From Candidatus Borkfalkia faecavium (lineage in GTDB: Bacteria; Bacillota; Clostridia; Christensenellales; Borkfalkiaceae): 64,000 bases of DNA. The first letter of the stretch is position 1. The number at the start of each line of letters is the position of its first letter. Below are positions 55,870 to 64,000 of this stretch, one piece after another. The notes below the pieces were generated by a model. That model searched no databases. It saw only the letters and a list, made by a program, of their open reading frames with translations, and was not told the origin of the DNA. The translations under genes and the position numbers were made by a program. The stretch is from assembly GCA_019114755.1 (NCBI GenBank), contig DXEW01000020.1, forward strand, positions 1 to 64,000, read 5' to 3'.

Positions 55870-55957
55870 TGGCGGAAGGTGAGGGATTCGAACCCCCGGA
55901 GGCTTTCACCTCTTCAGTTTTCAAGACTGACGCCATCGACCACTCTGCCAACCTTCC
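55870..55957 (-). tRNA. tRNA-Ser (anticodon TGA)
   Basis: 88 nt on the minus strand: acceptor GGAAGGT/ACCTTCC, anticodon loop CTTGAAA (anticodon TGA), a long variable arm typical of tRNA-Ser, T-arm GGGGGTTCGAATCCCTC and encoded CCA. Its 3' end is duplicated twice downstream. Confidence 0.95.
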
Positions 55958-55999
55958 GTCTATATACGGCCGCAGCCGGCAGCCGTAATTTTCTAAGCC

Positions 56000-56028
56000 A
56001 TTGTATCAAAAAGCGCGGCGCTTGTCAA
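56000..56028 (-). promoter_or_regulatory. Promoter of tRNA-Ser
   Basis: Minus-strand TTGACA, 17 nt, TACAAT, about 43 nt upstream of the mature tRNA 5' end. Confidence 0.8.
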
Positions 56029-56041
56029 CCGATTTTTAAGC

Positions 56042-56240
56042 GGGCGGCAATGTGACGGAAGGGGCGGCGGAAGGAAGGGGCGGCAATGTGACGGAAGGGG
56101 GCGGAAGGAAGAGACGGCGGGTAAAACGGGAGGGCGGCGGAAGAAAGGGGCGGCAATGCGGCAGAAGGGGCGGAAGGAAGAGACGGCGGGTAAAACGGGA
56201 GGGCGGCGGAAGGAAGGGCGGCGGGTGAAACGGCGAGGGG
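56042..56240. repeat. 69-bp purine-rich tandem repeat
   Basis: GCGGAAGGAAGAGACGGCGG then GTAAAACGGGAGGGCGGCGG occurs at 56101 and 56170, embedded in further GGGCGGCAATGTGACGGAAG-like units. One strand is almost purely G and A. It fills the space between the tRNA-Ser promoter and the module D promoter; no gene is supported in 56029-56401. Confidence 0.8.
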
Positions 56241-56401
56241 CGGGCGCGCCCGTGCGGGGGCGGGCGGATAAGTACAGGCGGCGGGCAGGGAAGGGGCGGC
56301 CGCTTGCGGCGGCGCAGGGAAGGGCGAGCGGGGCCTGCGGAGTGTATATATGAAAAAATAAAGTATCTGTATAAAATTCAATACAAAAATGCCTGCGGCT
56401 G

Positions 56402-56430
56402 TTGACAAGTTCACCCGAGTATAGTACAAT
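56402..56430 (+). promoter_or_regulatory. Promoter of the module D regulator-kinase operon
   Basis: TTGACA, 17 nt, TACAAT; leader of about 25 nt before the ATG, so unlike module A there is no room for hairpins. Confidence 0.8.
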
Positions 56431-56462
56431 AAAGGTATATATTGCAAGGGAAAGGGGAGCCA

Positions 56463-57182
56463 ATGAAGAACATCGCCGTCATCGAAGATCAGGAGGGGGC
56501 AGCCTCCAAGCTCATATCCTACATCGAGCGCTTTTCGGCGCAGACGGAACAGAAATTCAACGTCGTGCGCTTCCGCACGGGCACGGAATTTTTAGAAGAT
56601 TACCGCGCCGTGTACGCCGTCGCTTTCATGGACATCCAGATGCCCGGCATCAACGGCATGGATACCGCCATGGAGCTGCGCCGCCTCGACAAGACCGTCT
56701 CCATCATCTTCATCACCAACCTCGTCCAGTACGCGCAGAAGGGCTACGAGGTAGACGCCGTCGGCTTCCTCGTCAAGCCCGTCAACTATTACGACTTTTC
56801 GATGAAGTTCCAAAAGGCGCTCGACATCTATGTGATGAACGAAGACCGCGCCATCACCTTAGACCTTCCAGGCGGCATGTGCCGCATCTCCACCGACAAG
56901 CTCATGTTCGTGGAGATCATCAGCCACCGCCTGTATTACCACCTCGTCGACGACGTCATCGAGATGACGGGCGTGCTTTCCAATGTAGAAAAACAGCTGG
57001 CGGAGTACGGCTTTCTGCGCTGCAACAAGTGCTACCTCGTCAACCCCAAGTTCATCGTCAGCGTCAAAAACAACAACGTGCAGGTGGGCAACCACACCCT
57101 GCAGATCAGCCGCCCCCGCAGGGCGGCGTTCATGGCAGAACTTGCCAACTGGTTCGCGGGCAGCGGCGGGGGAAGAGCGTGA
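56463..57182 (+). CDS. LytTR-family response regulator (module D)
   Basis: 239 residues from the ATG at 56463 after AAGGGGAGCCA. Receiver domain with IEDQ, Asp57 in VAFMDIQMPGING, ITNLVQYA and FLVKPVNYYD. LytTR domain with LRCNKCYLVNPKFIVSVKNN and basic end RPRRAAFMAEL. Very close in sequence to the module C regulator. The stop overlaps the kinase ATG (TGATG). Likely targets are the two GH16 and GH3 genes downstream. Confidence 0.93.
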   Translation: MKNIAVIEDQEGAASKLISYIERFSAQTEQKFNVVRFRTGTEFLEDYRAVYAVAFMDIQMPGINGMDTAMELRRLDKTVSIIFITNLVQYAQKGYEVDAVGFLVKPVNYYDFSMKFQKALDIYVMNEDRAITLDLPGGMCRISTDKLMFVEIISHRLYYHLVDDVIEMTGVLSNVEKQLAEYGFLRCNKCYLVNPKFIVSVKNNNVQVGNHTLQISRPRRAAFMAELANWFAGSGGGRA

Positions 57183-58558
57183 TGGACATGCCCGATATCC
57201 TCTCCCTCTATGTGCGGGTCATCCTCGAATTTATTTTGGAAATGACGGTGTTCTGCGCCCTCACTTCCTGCCGCCTGCAGCGGGCGCGGTACTTTGCCCT
57301 GCGCGTCGTCTGCGGCATGGCAGGCATGGCGGCGGCGGGCTTTGGCATCAGCTTTTTCTATGCCGCCTTCGGCGCCACCGTCTGGGGCAGGATCGCCGTA
57401 TATATCGTGCTCTTCCTCTTATTTACGGGATATATGCGCCTCTGCTTTGACGAGCCGTACAAGATCGTGCTGTTTTGCTGCAGTTACGCCTATGCGGCGC
57501 AGAACCTGGTATACAAGCTGTTCCTCTTCTTTTGGAGCATCGGCGAAGAGTTCCGCCTCTACGACGGCTGGGGAAATCATTTCGAGCTCTTCTACCGCCT
57601 CTTCTATTATCTCTTCTTCGCGGCGGCCGCGGCGGCGGCGTACTTTTTGTTCATCCGCCCGCTCACCCGCCGCCTTTCGGAACGGCAGCTGAATTTCCGC
57701 ACCTTCATCATCTCCGTCATCGTGCTCGGCATCACCGTCATCCTCTGTTCGATAGACGACATCTTTTTTGCCAAACTCAGCGACTACCGCGAGAACCGCT
57801 ACGAAAATTTTGACTACTTCGTACTCAGCCAGACGGGCCACGCCTTCTCCGTCGTCTGCTGCGCCCTGGTGATGATGCTCATCTCCCGCACGGTGGAGCG
57901 GCGCGAATTGCAGGAAGAGCTCTCGTACCTGCAATACGAGATGCGCCAGCGCGAACAGCAGTACGAGATCTCGAAAGACACCATCGACCTCATCAACGTC
58001 AAGTGTCACGATATCAAATATAAGCTCGGCTCGCTGCTGGCGGGGCAGGGGCAGGGGAGCGAAAACGCCGTCAGCGACCTGTACGAGAGCATCTCCATCT
58101 ACGACACCAAGGTCTCCACCGGCAACGACTTATTAGACGTGCTGCTCACCGAAAAGAGCCTCTACTGCGAACAGCACGGCATCACCTTTTCCTGCCTGGC
58201 GCAGGGCGAAAAGCTCGCCTTTATGGACCGCGGCGACCTCTTCTGCCTGTTCGGCAACATCATCGACAACGCCCTCGAAGCCGTCCGCGGCCTGCCCGAG
58301 CGGGAAAAGCGGGTCATCAACCTCTCCGTCAAGAGCAAAAACGACCTGCTCATCGTGCAGGAAGAAAACTACTTCGGCGGGCAGCTCTCCTTCAAAGACG
58401 GCCTGCCCGTCACCACCAAGGAAGACAAAAACTACCACGGCTTCGGCACCCGCTCCATCCGCATGATTGCCCGCAAGTACGGGGGAGAACTGACCACGGG
58501 CGTTTCCGGCGACGTGTTCCACCTCAACATCATCTTCAGCATGGGCGAGGCAAGGTGA
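57182..58558 (+). CDS. GHKL sensor histidine kinase (module D)
   Basis: 458 residues from the ATG at 57182 (the 718-aa track ORF includes the regulator in a wrong frame). Six to seven membrane helices (~8-240), coiled linker (VERRELQEELSYLQYEMRQREQQYEIS), phospho-acceptor motif KCHDIKYKL (His276), N-box FGNIIDNALEAV and G-box YHGFGTRSIRMIARKYGG. The segment between helices 5 and 6 (DDIFFAKLSDYRENRYENFDYF) is the largest non-membrane loop and could take part in ligand binding. Signal unknown. Confidence 0.92.
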   Translation: MDMPDILSLYVRVILEFILEMTVFCALTSCRLQRARYFALRVVCGMAGMAAAGFGISFFYAAFGATVWGRIAVYIVLFLLFTGYMRLCFDEPYKIVLFCCSYAYAAQNLVYKLFLFFWSIGEEFRLYDGWGNHFELFYRLFYYLFFAAAAAAAYFLFIRPLTRRLSERQLNFRTFIISVIVLGITVILCSIDDIFFAKLSDYRENRYENFDYFVLSQTGHAFSVVCCALVMMLISRTVERRELQEELSYLQYEMRQREQQYEISKDTIDLINVKCHDIKYKLGSLLAGQGQGSENAVSDLYESISIYDTKVSTGNDLLDVLLTEKSLYCEQHGITFSCLAQGEKLAFMDRGDLFCLFGNIIDNALEAVRGLPEREKRVINLSVKSKNDLLIVQEENYFGGQLSFKDGLPVTTKEDKNYHGFGTRSIRMIARKYGGELTTGVSGDVFHLNIIFSMGEAR

Positions 58559-58764
58559 GCGGCCTTTGCAGGGGCCGTTCCTGCTCCCGGCGGAGAGCTG
58601 CCTCTTCCCGCTCTCTTTCTGCCGCTCTGGCTCGGCCGACGGTGCCGATGCGGCCAACGCGGAAAAATGCAGAAAACCGCCTCGGAATTTGCAGAACAAG
58701 TAAAAAAAACGACAGTTTAAGCAGCGCCCGCCTACAGCGCGCGTTTTTCTGTTATACTGGAGCC

Positions 58765-59547
58765 ATGAAACGAGAAAGGAGCAAAAGCAATATCCACCAT
58801 AAGATTGGCGCGCTGCTGTGCGCGGCGCTCTGTTGTACGGGGTTTGCCGGCTGTTCGCCTGCACCCAGCACGCCGCAGCATTCCGCCGCAGGTATTCCGG
58901 ACCGTTTCACGGCGGAAGAGGACAAGATCGCCGTGTTTTCGCAAGGAGATGCGGACGGCTTTTTTGCGGCGGACGGGTGGAAGAACGGGTTTCCGTTCAA
59001 CTGTCATTGGAAAGGCGAGTGTATCCGCTTTGACGGCGGGGTCATGAGCATGACGGTGCGGCAGGAAGAAGACGGTTCCTTTTCGGGCGCCGAATACCGA
59101 TCTCGCTCTTATTTTTCATACGGCTATTATTCGGTCAACATGAAGGCTGCCAAGTGTTCCGGTGTCATCTCTTCTTTTTTTACGTATACGGGGCATCCGT
59201 GGGACGAGATCGACATCGAATTTTTGGGCAAAGACACGACCGGCATCCAGCTGAATTATTATACGAACGGCGTCGGCGGGCACGAATATTTCTATCGCCT
59301 CGGCTTTGACGGAGCGGAAGATTTTCACGAATACGGTTTCGACTGGCAGCCCGATTCGATCACCTGGTATGTAGACGGCAAGGCCGTATACCGCGCCACC
59401 GAAGAAATCCCTTCTGCGGATGCGCAGATCATGATGAACGTATGGAACGGCGAAGGCGAAGGCTTTACGGAGTGGTGTGGCCCGCTGGATACAGGCGCAT
59501 TGCCGGCGACGGCGCAGTACGAATGGATCGCATACCGCGCGGCATAA
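58765..59547 (+). CDS. GH16 lichenase-type beta-glucanase, lipoprotein
   Basis: The ATG at 58765 is chosen (the track start at 58555 is inside the kinase). 260 residues with lipoprotein signal ending FAGC. The GH16 core carries WDEIDIEFLGKDTTGIQLNYYTNGVGGHE, with expected nucleophile Glu148, Asp150 and acid/base Glu152, and FDWQPDSITWYVDGKAVY, which is very close to Bacillus lichenases. It should cleave beta-1,3-1,4-glucan (cereal mixed-linkage glucan) at the cell surface. A -10-like TATACT lies only 7 nt before the ATG, hinting at a leaderless or very short-leader transcript. Confidence 0.93.
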   Translation: MKRERSKSNIHHKIGALLCAALCCTGFAGCSPAPSTPQHSAAGIPDRFTAEEDKIAVFSQGDADGFFAADGWKNGFPFNCHWKGECIRFDGGVMSMTVRQEEDGSFSGAEYRSRSYFSYGYYSVNMKAAKCSGVISSFFTYTGHPWDEIDIEFLGKDTTGIQLNYYTNGVGGHEYFYRLGFDGAEDFHEYGFDWQPDSITWYVDGKAVYRATEEIPSADAQIMMNVWNGEGEGFTEWCGPLDTGALPATAQYEWIAYRAA

Positions 59548-59592
59548 GTCCGCTTTGGTATATAAACAAGAATTTTATTAAGGAGGAATTGT

Positions 59593-62199
59593 ATGAAGAG
59601 CAAGACGAAAAAGCTGCTCGCCATCGGGCTTTCGCTGGCATTGGCGGCAGGCTGCACTATGGTGCTGTCCGCATGCGACCCCGAAGAGGAGCCGCCCGTG
59701 CTGACGGATGAGCCGTTGGCGGGCGAAACGGTGGCAGACTTTACCCAAGGGGAGTCTGAGCGCTTCTTCTCTTCGGACGGCTGGACCAACGGCAGCGTGT
59801 TCAACACCTGGTGGTCGGGCAGCAACGTGCTGTATGAAGACGGCGTGATGCAACTGACCATCGACGAGAACCCCGACGGCTCGGAAGAGAACAACAACGA
59901 GTACTTCGGCGGCGAGGCGCGCTCGCACGAGTGGTACGGCTACGGCGACTTTGAAGTGCGCATGAAGCCCGCCAAAAAAGCGGGCACGGCGAGCACCTTC
60001 TTCACCTGCACCGGCGATTACGACACCAACCTCGAAGGCGAAAAGAATCCTTGGGATGAGATCGACATCGAGTTTTTGGGCAAAGACACCACGCAGGTGC
60101 AGTTCAACTACTATGTGAACGGCCAGGGCGGGCACGAGTACATGTACGATCTCGGGTTCGACGCTTCCGAAGAGTTCCATAACTACGGCTTCCGCTGGAC
60201 GGAAGACTATATCTGCTGGTTCGTGGACGGCGAGCCCGTGCACAAGGTAGAGGCGAGCGAAGGCAACCCCATGCCCGCCGCTGCGGGGCGCATCCTCATG
60301 AACTACTGGTGCGGCACCTCCGAGGCGGAGGGTTGGATGGGCGCGTACAGCGACCCCGGCGACGAAGGCCCCGTATATGAATGGGTCAAGACCAGCGGCG
60401 ACGTGTACATGAGCGACATCAAGGAAGAAGAAGAGGGCAATGTGCCCGAAGTTCCGGAAGGGACGGAGGCGCAGAAGCTGCTGTTCAACGGCGACTCCTA
60501 TGAAAGCGACGCCGCAGAGGCGGCGGAGACGGTCACCCTGACCTACGAAAACATTGGCGGCGGCTCCTATCAGCCCGCCAGCGCCGACATCGCCGCCGTG
60601 GCGGGGGAACACAACACCTTCACCGCTAAGATCAAGAACAACGGCACCGAGGCGGTGCAGGCGCGCTTCGATATCCTGGGCGCCAACCAAAACCCGCCGC
60701 CCGAGGGGCTGAACACGGCGGCGGTCAACCTCTCCGCAGTCAAGGCGGACGGCACGCAGCTGCGCACCGATACCGACTGGGGCGGTTCGTTCATCGACCT
60801 CGCGGCAGGGGAAGAGGCGGTCGTCTTCATCACTTATAACAATGCCGACGCCGTGCGCGGGGCGGTGACCACCCTCAACGTGTTCTTAGACAGCGCCCGC
60901 GGCGACGAAAATACATACAGCGGCAGCGTCACCCTGTCCGAGATGATGTTCTTCACGAACGAGGGCGCGGTTCAGCCCGGCGTGCCCGGCGGTTCCGACT
61001 CCTCCGTGCAGATCAACGGCGCGGATATCCCCGTGCAGGGCAACGACTACACCGTCACCGTCGGCGAGGACAACGCCATGCACGTCACTTATACGGGCAT
61101 CCAGGGCGCCACCTATAAAAACGTAAACATCACCGATATCTCCGCCGTCGCCAAAGACAACAATACCTTCACCGCCAAAGTCACCAACAACGGCAGCGAA
61201 ACGCTGACTTTGCGCATCGACGTGATGGCGAACGAGCAGGTCACGCCCAATACCAAGGCGTGCAACATCTCCGCCACCATGGACGGGCAGGCGGTGTATA
61301 CCGACCGCGAGTGGGGCGGCTCCACCTTCGAGATCGCCGCCGGCAAAACGGTCACCGTCAAGGTCGTGTACGACGCCTCTTACGGCCCGCAGAGCCTGCA
61401 GATGATGTTCGATTCTTCCATTTATGAAGATACCGCCGTCCACAGCGGCGACGTCACCGTCGCCGAAATGGCGTTTTCAAAGGCTTCGGCGCCCGCGCCC
61501 GACCCCGTGCCCGAACCGGAGCCGGAGCAGCCGGGCGAAGGCGAAACCGAACAGCCCGAACAGCCGGGCGAAGGAGAAACGGAGCAGCCGGGTGAAGGCG
61601 GCGAAGAGCCCGAGCAGCCGGGCGAAGAGGAAATGACCGAAACGCCCATCGACCTGACGCAGGACACCATCGCCGGCAACGTCGGCGAAGGGAACGTGTA
61701 TACGGCAGAGGTCACGGAAGAGGGCGCGCTGAACGTCGCCTATACCGACCTGGCGGGCGGGCAATATGAAAACGTCAAATTCTCCGTCGCCGAGATCGCG
61801 GGCGAGAGCACGGTGTTCTCTCTGAAAGTCACCAATAACGGCAGCGAAAAAGTGACGCTGCGCATCAATATGCAGTCGGCAACGCAGGTGACGGAAAACA
61901 CCAATGCGTGCAACCTCTCCGCCACGATGGACGGGCAGGAAGTGTATACCGACCTGCAGTGGGGCGGCTCTAAGTTCGAGATCGAAGCGGGCAAGACCGT
62001 TTCCATCGAAGTCACCTTTGACGCGACGAAAGACCTGCAGAGCATCGAATTTATGATCGATTCCTGCATCGACGGCGATACGGGCGTCCATTCCGGCGAC
62101 GTGACCTTCTCCGAAATGAAGCTGCTCGCCGAAAAGGCCGAGCAGCCGGGCGAAGAGGAAACGGAGCAGTCCGAAGCGGACGCCGGCGCGGCCGCATAA
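59593..62199 (+). CDS. GH16 lichenase-type lipoprotein with three C-terminal beta-sandwich repeats
   Basis: 868 residues, RBS AAGGAGGAATTGT. Lipobox LSAC (Cys28) after a signal peptide. Residues ~45-285 are a GH16 domain with WDEIDIEFLGKDTTQVQFNYY (Glu156, Asp158, Glu160) and FRWTEDYICWFVDGEPVH. Three related domains follow (~297-452, ~475-630, ~687-850), each with HNTFTAKIKNNGTE-like and WGGSxFEIAAGKTV-like motifs, plus a Pro/Glu/Gly linker (QPGEGETEQPEQPGEGETEQ) before the third. They resemble carbohydrate-binding or cell-wall-spanning beta-sandwiches, but I do not recognise a named CBM family. It probably captures and cuts mixed-linkage glucan, feeding the GH3 enzyme next door. Confidence 0.9.
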   Translation: MKSKTKKLLAIGLSLALAAGCTMVLSACDPEEEPPVLTDEPLAGETVADFTQGESERFFSSDGWTNGSVFNTWWSGSNVLYEDGVMQLTIDENPDGSEENNNEYFGGEARSHEWYGYGDFEVRMKPAKKAGTASTFFTCTGDYDTNLEGEKNPWDEIDIEFLGKDTTQVQFNYYVNGQGGHEYMYDLGFDASEEFHNYGFRWTEDYICWFVDGEPVHKVEASEGNPMPAAAGRILMNYWCGTSEAEGWMGAYSDPGDEGPVYEWVKTSGDVYMSDIKEEEEGNVPEVPEGTEAQKLLFNGDSYESDAAEAAETVTLTYENIGGGSYQPASADIAAVAGEHNTFTAKIKNNGTEAVQARFDILGANQNPPPEGLNTAAVNLSAVKADGTQLRTDTDWGGSFIDLAAGEEAVVFITYNNADAVRGAVTTLNVFLDSARGDENTYSGSVTLSEMMFFTNEGAVQPGVPGGSDSSVQINGADIPVQGNDYTVTVGEDNAMHVTYTGIQGATYKNVNITDISAVAKDNNTFTAKVTNNGSETLTLRIDVMANEQVTPNTKACNISATMDGQAVYTDREWGGSTFEIAAGKTVTVKVVYDASYGPQSLQMMFDSSIYEDTAVHSGDVTVAEMAFSKASAPAPDPVPEPEPEQPGEGETEQPEQPGEGETEQPGEGGEEPEQPGEEEMTETPIDLTQDTIAGNVGEGNVYTAEVTEEGALNVAYTDLAGGQYENVKFSVAEIAGESTVFSLKVTNNGSEKVTLRINMQSATQVTENTNACNLSATMDGQEVYTDLQWGGSKFEIEAGKTVSIEVTFDATKDLQSIEFMIDSCIDGDTGVHSGDVTFSEMKLLAEKAEQPGEEETEQSEADAGAAA

Positions 62200-62284
62200 A
62201 GCGCGGCAGCTGCAGGCACGGCCTGTTTTTGCAGGCACACTATAAATAAGCGGGGTATCCCGCCAACATCAAAGGGGATCTGAT

Positions 62285-64000
62285 ATGAAAGAAAACAAGA
62301 AAAATCTCAGCCTCATCCTCATGTCGGTCGGCATGGCGCTCATTTTGGCGTTTTCCATCGTCGTCAACGTGCTGGCGTTGGGGCAGTTCGACAACATTCT
62401 CACCCAGTTCTTCCGCAAATCGCCCGACAGCCTCGCAGGCGACACGTTGGGCGCGGACGTAGACTATTATGAAAGCGACTTCGGCAGCGCCGCCGAGCTG
62501 TACGCCTATGAAGAAGAGGTGGTCGCCGAGATCGCGCAGGAGGGCGTCACGCTCCTCAAAAACGACGGCGTTTTGCCCCTGGCGGAAGGCACCACGCTCA
62601 GCCTGTTCAGCCATTCTTCGGTAGACCTGGTCAGCGGCGGCTCCGGCTCGGGCTCGGGCAGCTTCGAGCTGACGGCAAAGCTCAAAGAGGGGCTGGAAGG
62701 CGCGGGCTTAAAAGTCAACGAGTCTTTGTGGAACTTCTATGAAAGCGGCGCCGGCTCTTCGTATACGCGCGGCATCGGCGTCATCAACTACGGCCTCGGC
62801 GCCGACTGGCGCATCAACGAATGCCCGCTCAGCGTCATCACCGCCGATCATTCCCTGACCTCCACCTTCGGCGGCACCACCGCCATGTTCGTCCTCTCCC
62901 GCACGGGCGGCGAGGGCGGCGACGAGGCGCGCGACATGGCTGCCTTCGGCGGCAAGTCCGGCCAGCATTATCTCGAGCCGGACGAGACGGAGCTGGAGAT
63001 CATCTCTTACCTCAACGACACCTTCGACGACGTCATCCTGCTCGTCAACTGCAACAACGCGATGGAGCTGGGCTGGGTGGAAGAGTACGAGAACATCTCC
63101 GCCGTCGTCAACATGCCGGGTGCGGGGCGCACGGGCGTGTACGGCCTCGGCCGCGCGCTGGTCGGCAAGGACAAAGACGGCAAGCAGATCTCGCCGTCCG
63201 GCCACCTCGTCGATACCTTCGTGTACGACAACTTCTCTTCCCCCGCCATGCAGAACATGGGCGACTACAACTACGAGGGGACAGATTACTATTACGTCAA
63301 CTACGCCGAGGGCATCTACATCGGCTATAAGTACTACGAGACCCGCTACGAAGACGTGGTCACCTCCCGCGAAGGCGCAGGCAGCTACGACTACGCCTCC
63401 ACGGTGACCTATCCCTTCGGCTACGGCCTTTCCTACACCACCTTCGAATGGTCCGATTTCTCCATGACCCCCGCCGACGAAGATGGCAACATGACCGTCT
63501 CCGTCACCGTCACCAACACGGGCGACTATTACGGCAAAGACGTGGTGCAGGTGTATGTGCAGTCCCCGTACACCGAGTACGACATCGAACACGGGGTGGA
63601 AAAGGCGGCGGTCACCCTCGTCGGCTTCGATAAGACCAAAAACCTCGCCCCGGACGAATCGCAGACGCTGGAGATCGCCGTCAACGCCGAAGACTTCGCT
63701 TCTTACGACGCCGAAGGCTATAAAACGTATATCCTCGAAGAGGGCGACTACTATGTGACCGCGGCGGAAGACGCGCACAAGGCGGTCAACAACATCCTCG
63801 CGGCAAGGAGCGAAGGGGGCGATGCTTCCGTCGACCTTTCCAAGATGGTGGGGGATAGCGACGCATCCTTCGTCGGTACCTATGTGCAGGCGGAAACGGA
63901 CGCCGAAACGTACGCTTCCTATGCCAACGAAAACGGCGAAGGGGAGATCACCAACCGCTTCGACTATTCCACCATCGAAGGCGCCGTCTACCTCTCCCGT
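62285..64000 (+). CDS. Membrane-anchored GH3 beta-glycosidase, 3' partial (module D)
   Basis: Open to the window end, so absent from the ORF track. AAAGGGGATCTGAT precedes the ATG; 572 codons are visible (MKENKKNLSLILMSVGMALILAF...). N-terminal helix (~8-32), then the GH3 sandwich domain (EGVTLLKNDGVLPL, TGGEGGD with the acid/base Glu) and FnIII-like domain (YPFGYGLSYTTFEW). The barrel domain and any C-terminal helix lie beyond position 64000. The visible architecture equals modules A-C. After two lichenases, it would release glucose from the oligosaccharides they make. Confidence 0.9.
   Translation, partial: MKENKKNLSLILMSVGMALILAFSIVVNVLALGQFDNILTQFFRKSPDSLAGDTLGADVDYYESDFGSAAELYAYEEEVVAEIAQEGVTLLKNDGVLPLAEGTTLSLFSHSSVDLVSGGSGSGSGSFELTAKLKEGLEGAGLKVNESLWNFYESGAGSSYTRGIGVINYGLGADWRINECPLSVITADHSLTSTFGGTTAMFVLSRTGGEGGDEARDMAAFGGKSGQHYLEPDETELEIISYLNDTFDDVILLVNCNNAMELGWVEEYENISAVVNMPGAGRTGVYGLGRALVGKDKDGKQISPSGHLVDTFVYDNFSSPAMQNMGDYNYEGTDYYYVNYAEGIYIGYKYYETRYEDVVTSREGAGSYDYASTVTYPFGYGLSYTTFEWSDFSMTPADEDGNMTVSVTVTNTGDYYGKDVVQVYVQSPYTEYDIEHGVEKAAVTLVGFDKTKNLAPDESQTLEIAVNAEDFASYDAEGYKTYILEEGDYYVTAAEDAHKAVNNILAARSEGGDASVDLSKMVGDSDASFVGTYVQAETDAETYASYANENGEGEITNRFDYSTIEGAVYLSR

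Noticed and set aside
56402-57181. Regulator-kinase fusion suggested by the 718-aa ORF
   Set aside because: The first 260 residues are an out-of-frame reading of the LytTR regulator. The kinase has its own ATG at 57182.

Overview
The window looks like chromosomal DNA of a fairly GC-rich, gut-type Clostridia (Firmicutes). Pointers are strong AGGAGG-type ribosome sites, AgrC-like/GHKL kinases paired with LytTR regulators, a BclA-type collagen-like (probably spore-surface) protein, a YtrA-like GntR/ABC operon and many membrane-anchored glycosidases. An order such as Christensenellales is a guess; no rRNA or marker gene is present.

Region 1 (1-12.9 kb) is the right-hand part of an integrative conjugative element. 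It encodes a VirD4-type coupling protein (5' end outside the window), a Cys-repeat lipoprotein, a VirB2-like pilin, a VirB6/TrbL-like channel protein, a VirB4 ATPase with a fused PrgI-like head, and an 838-aa secreted protein whose long CxxCG repeat array is fused to a second pilin-like tail. Small accessory genes and an AT-richer large serine recombinase follow, near the presumed element end.

Region 2 (13-64 kb) is organised around four copies of one theme: a LytTR response regulator, a GHKL sensor kinase and a large membrane-anchored GH3 beta-glycosidase with inverted domain order. Module A is GH3 + 4-TM protein + anchored beta protein, then RR-HK (13.4-19.9 kb). Module B is RR, a frameshifted HK, GH3, 4-TM protein and a membrane CE1-like esterase (26.5-33.9 kb). 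Module C is RR-HK-GH3 (47.2-52.7 kb). Module D is RR-HK, two lichenase-type GH16 lipoproteins and a GH3 cut by the window end (56.4-64 kb). The likely biology is separate sensing and surface hydrolysis of different plant glycans; D fits mixed-linkage beta-glucan. Several regulators and GH3 genes have hairpin-rich leaders, one containing an apparent terminator before the regulator start.

Between the modules lie a minus-strand surface-polysaccharide operon (sugar-phosphate transferase, GT4, ABC-2 export permease, ATPase, UDP-galactopyranose mutase), a GntR/ABC operon with a triple-repeat operator, a heterodimeric ABC exporter, the collagen-like protein with a nearby GT2 glycosyltransferase, a pRiA4b ORF-3-like gene, an ECF sigma factor cluster, tRNA-Arg(CCG) and tRNA-Ser(TGA). 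Two extra copies of the tRNA-Ser 3' end look like integration scars. Short tandem duplications are frequent; one triplicates the start region of the module C kinase.

All calls come from reading the sequence and the ORF translations. No database search was run.
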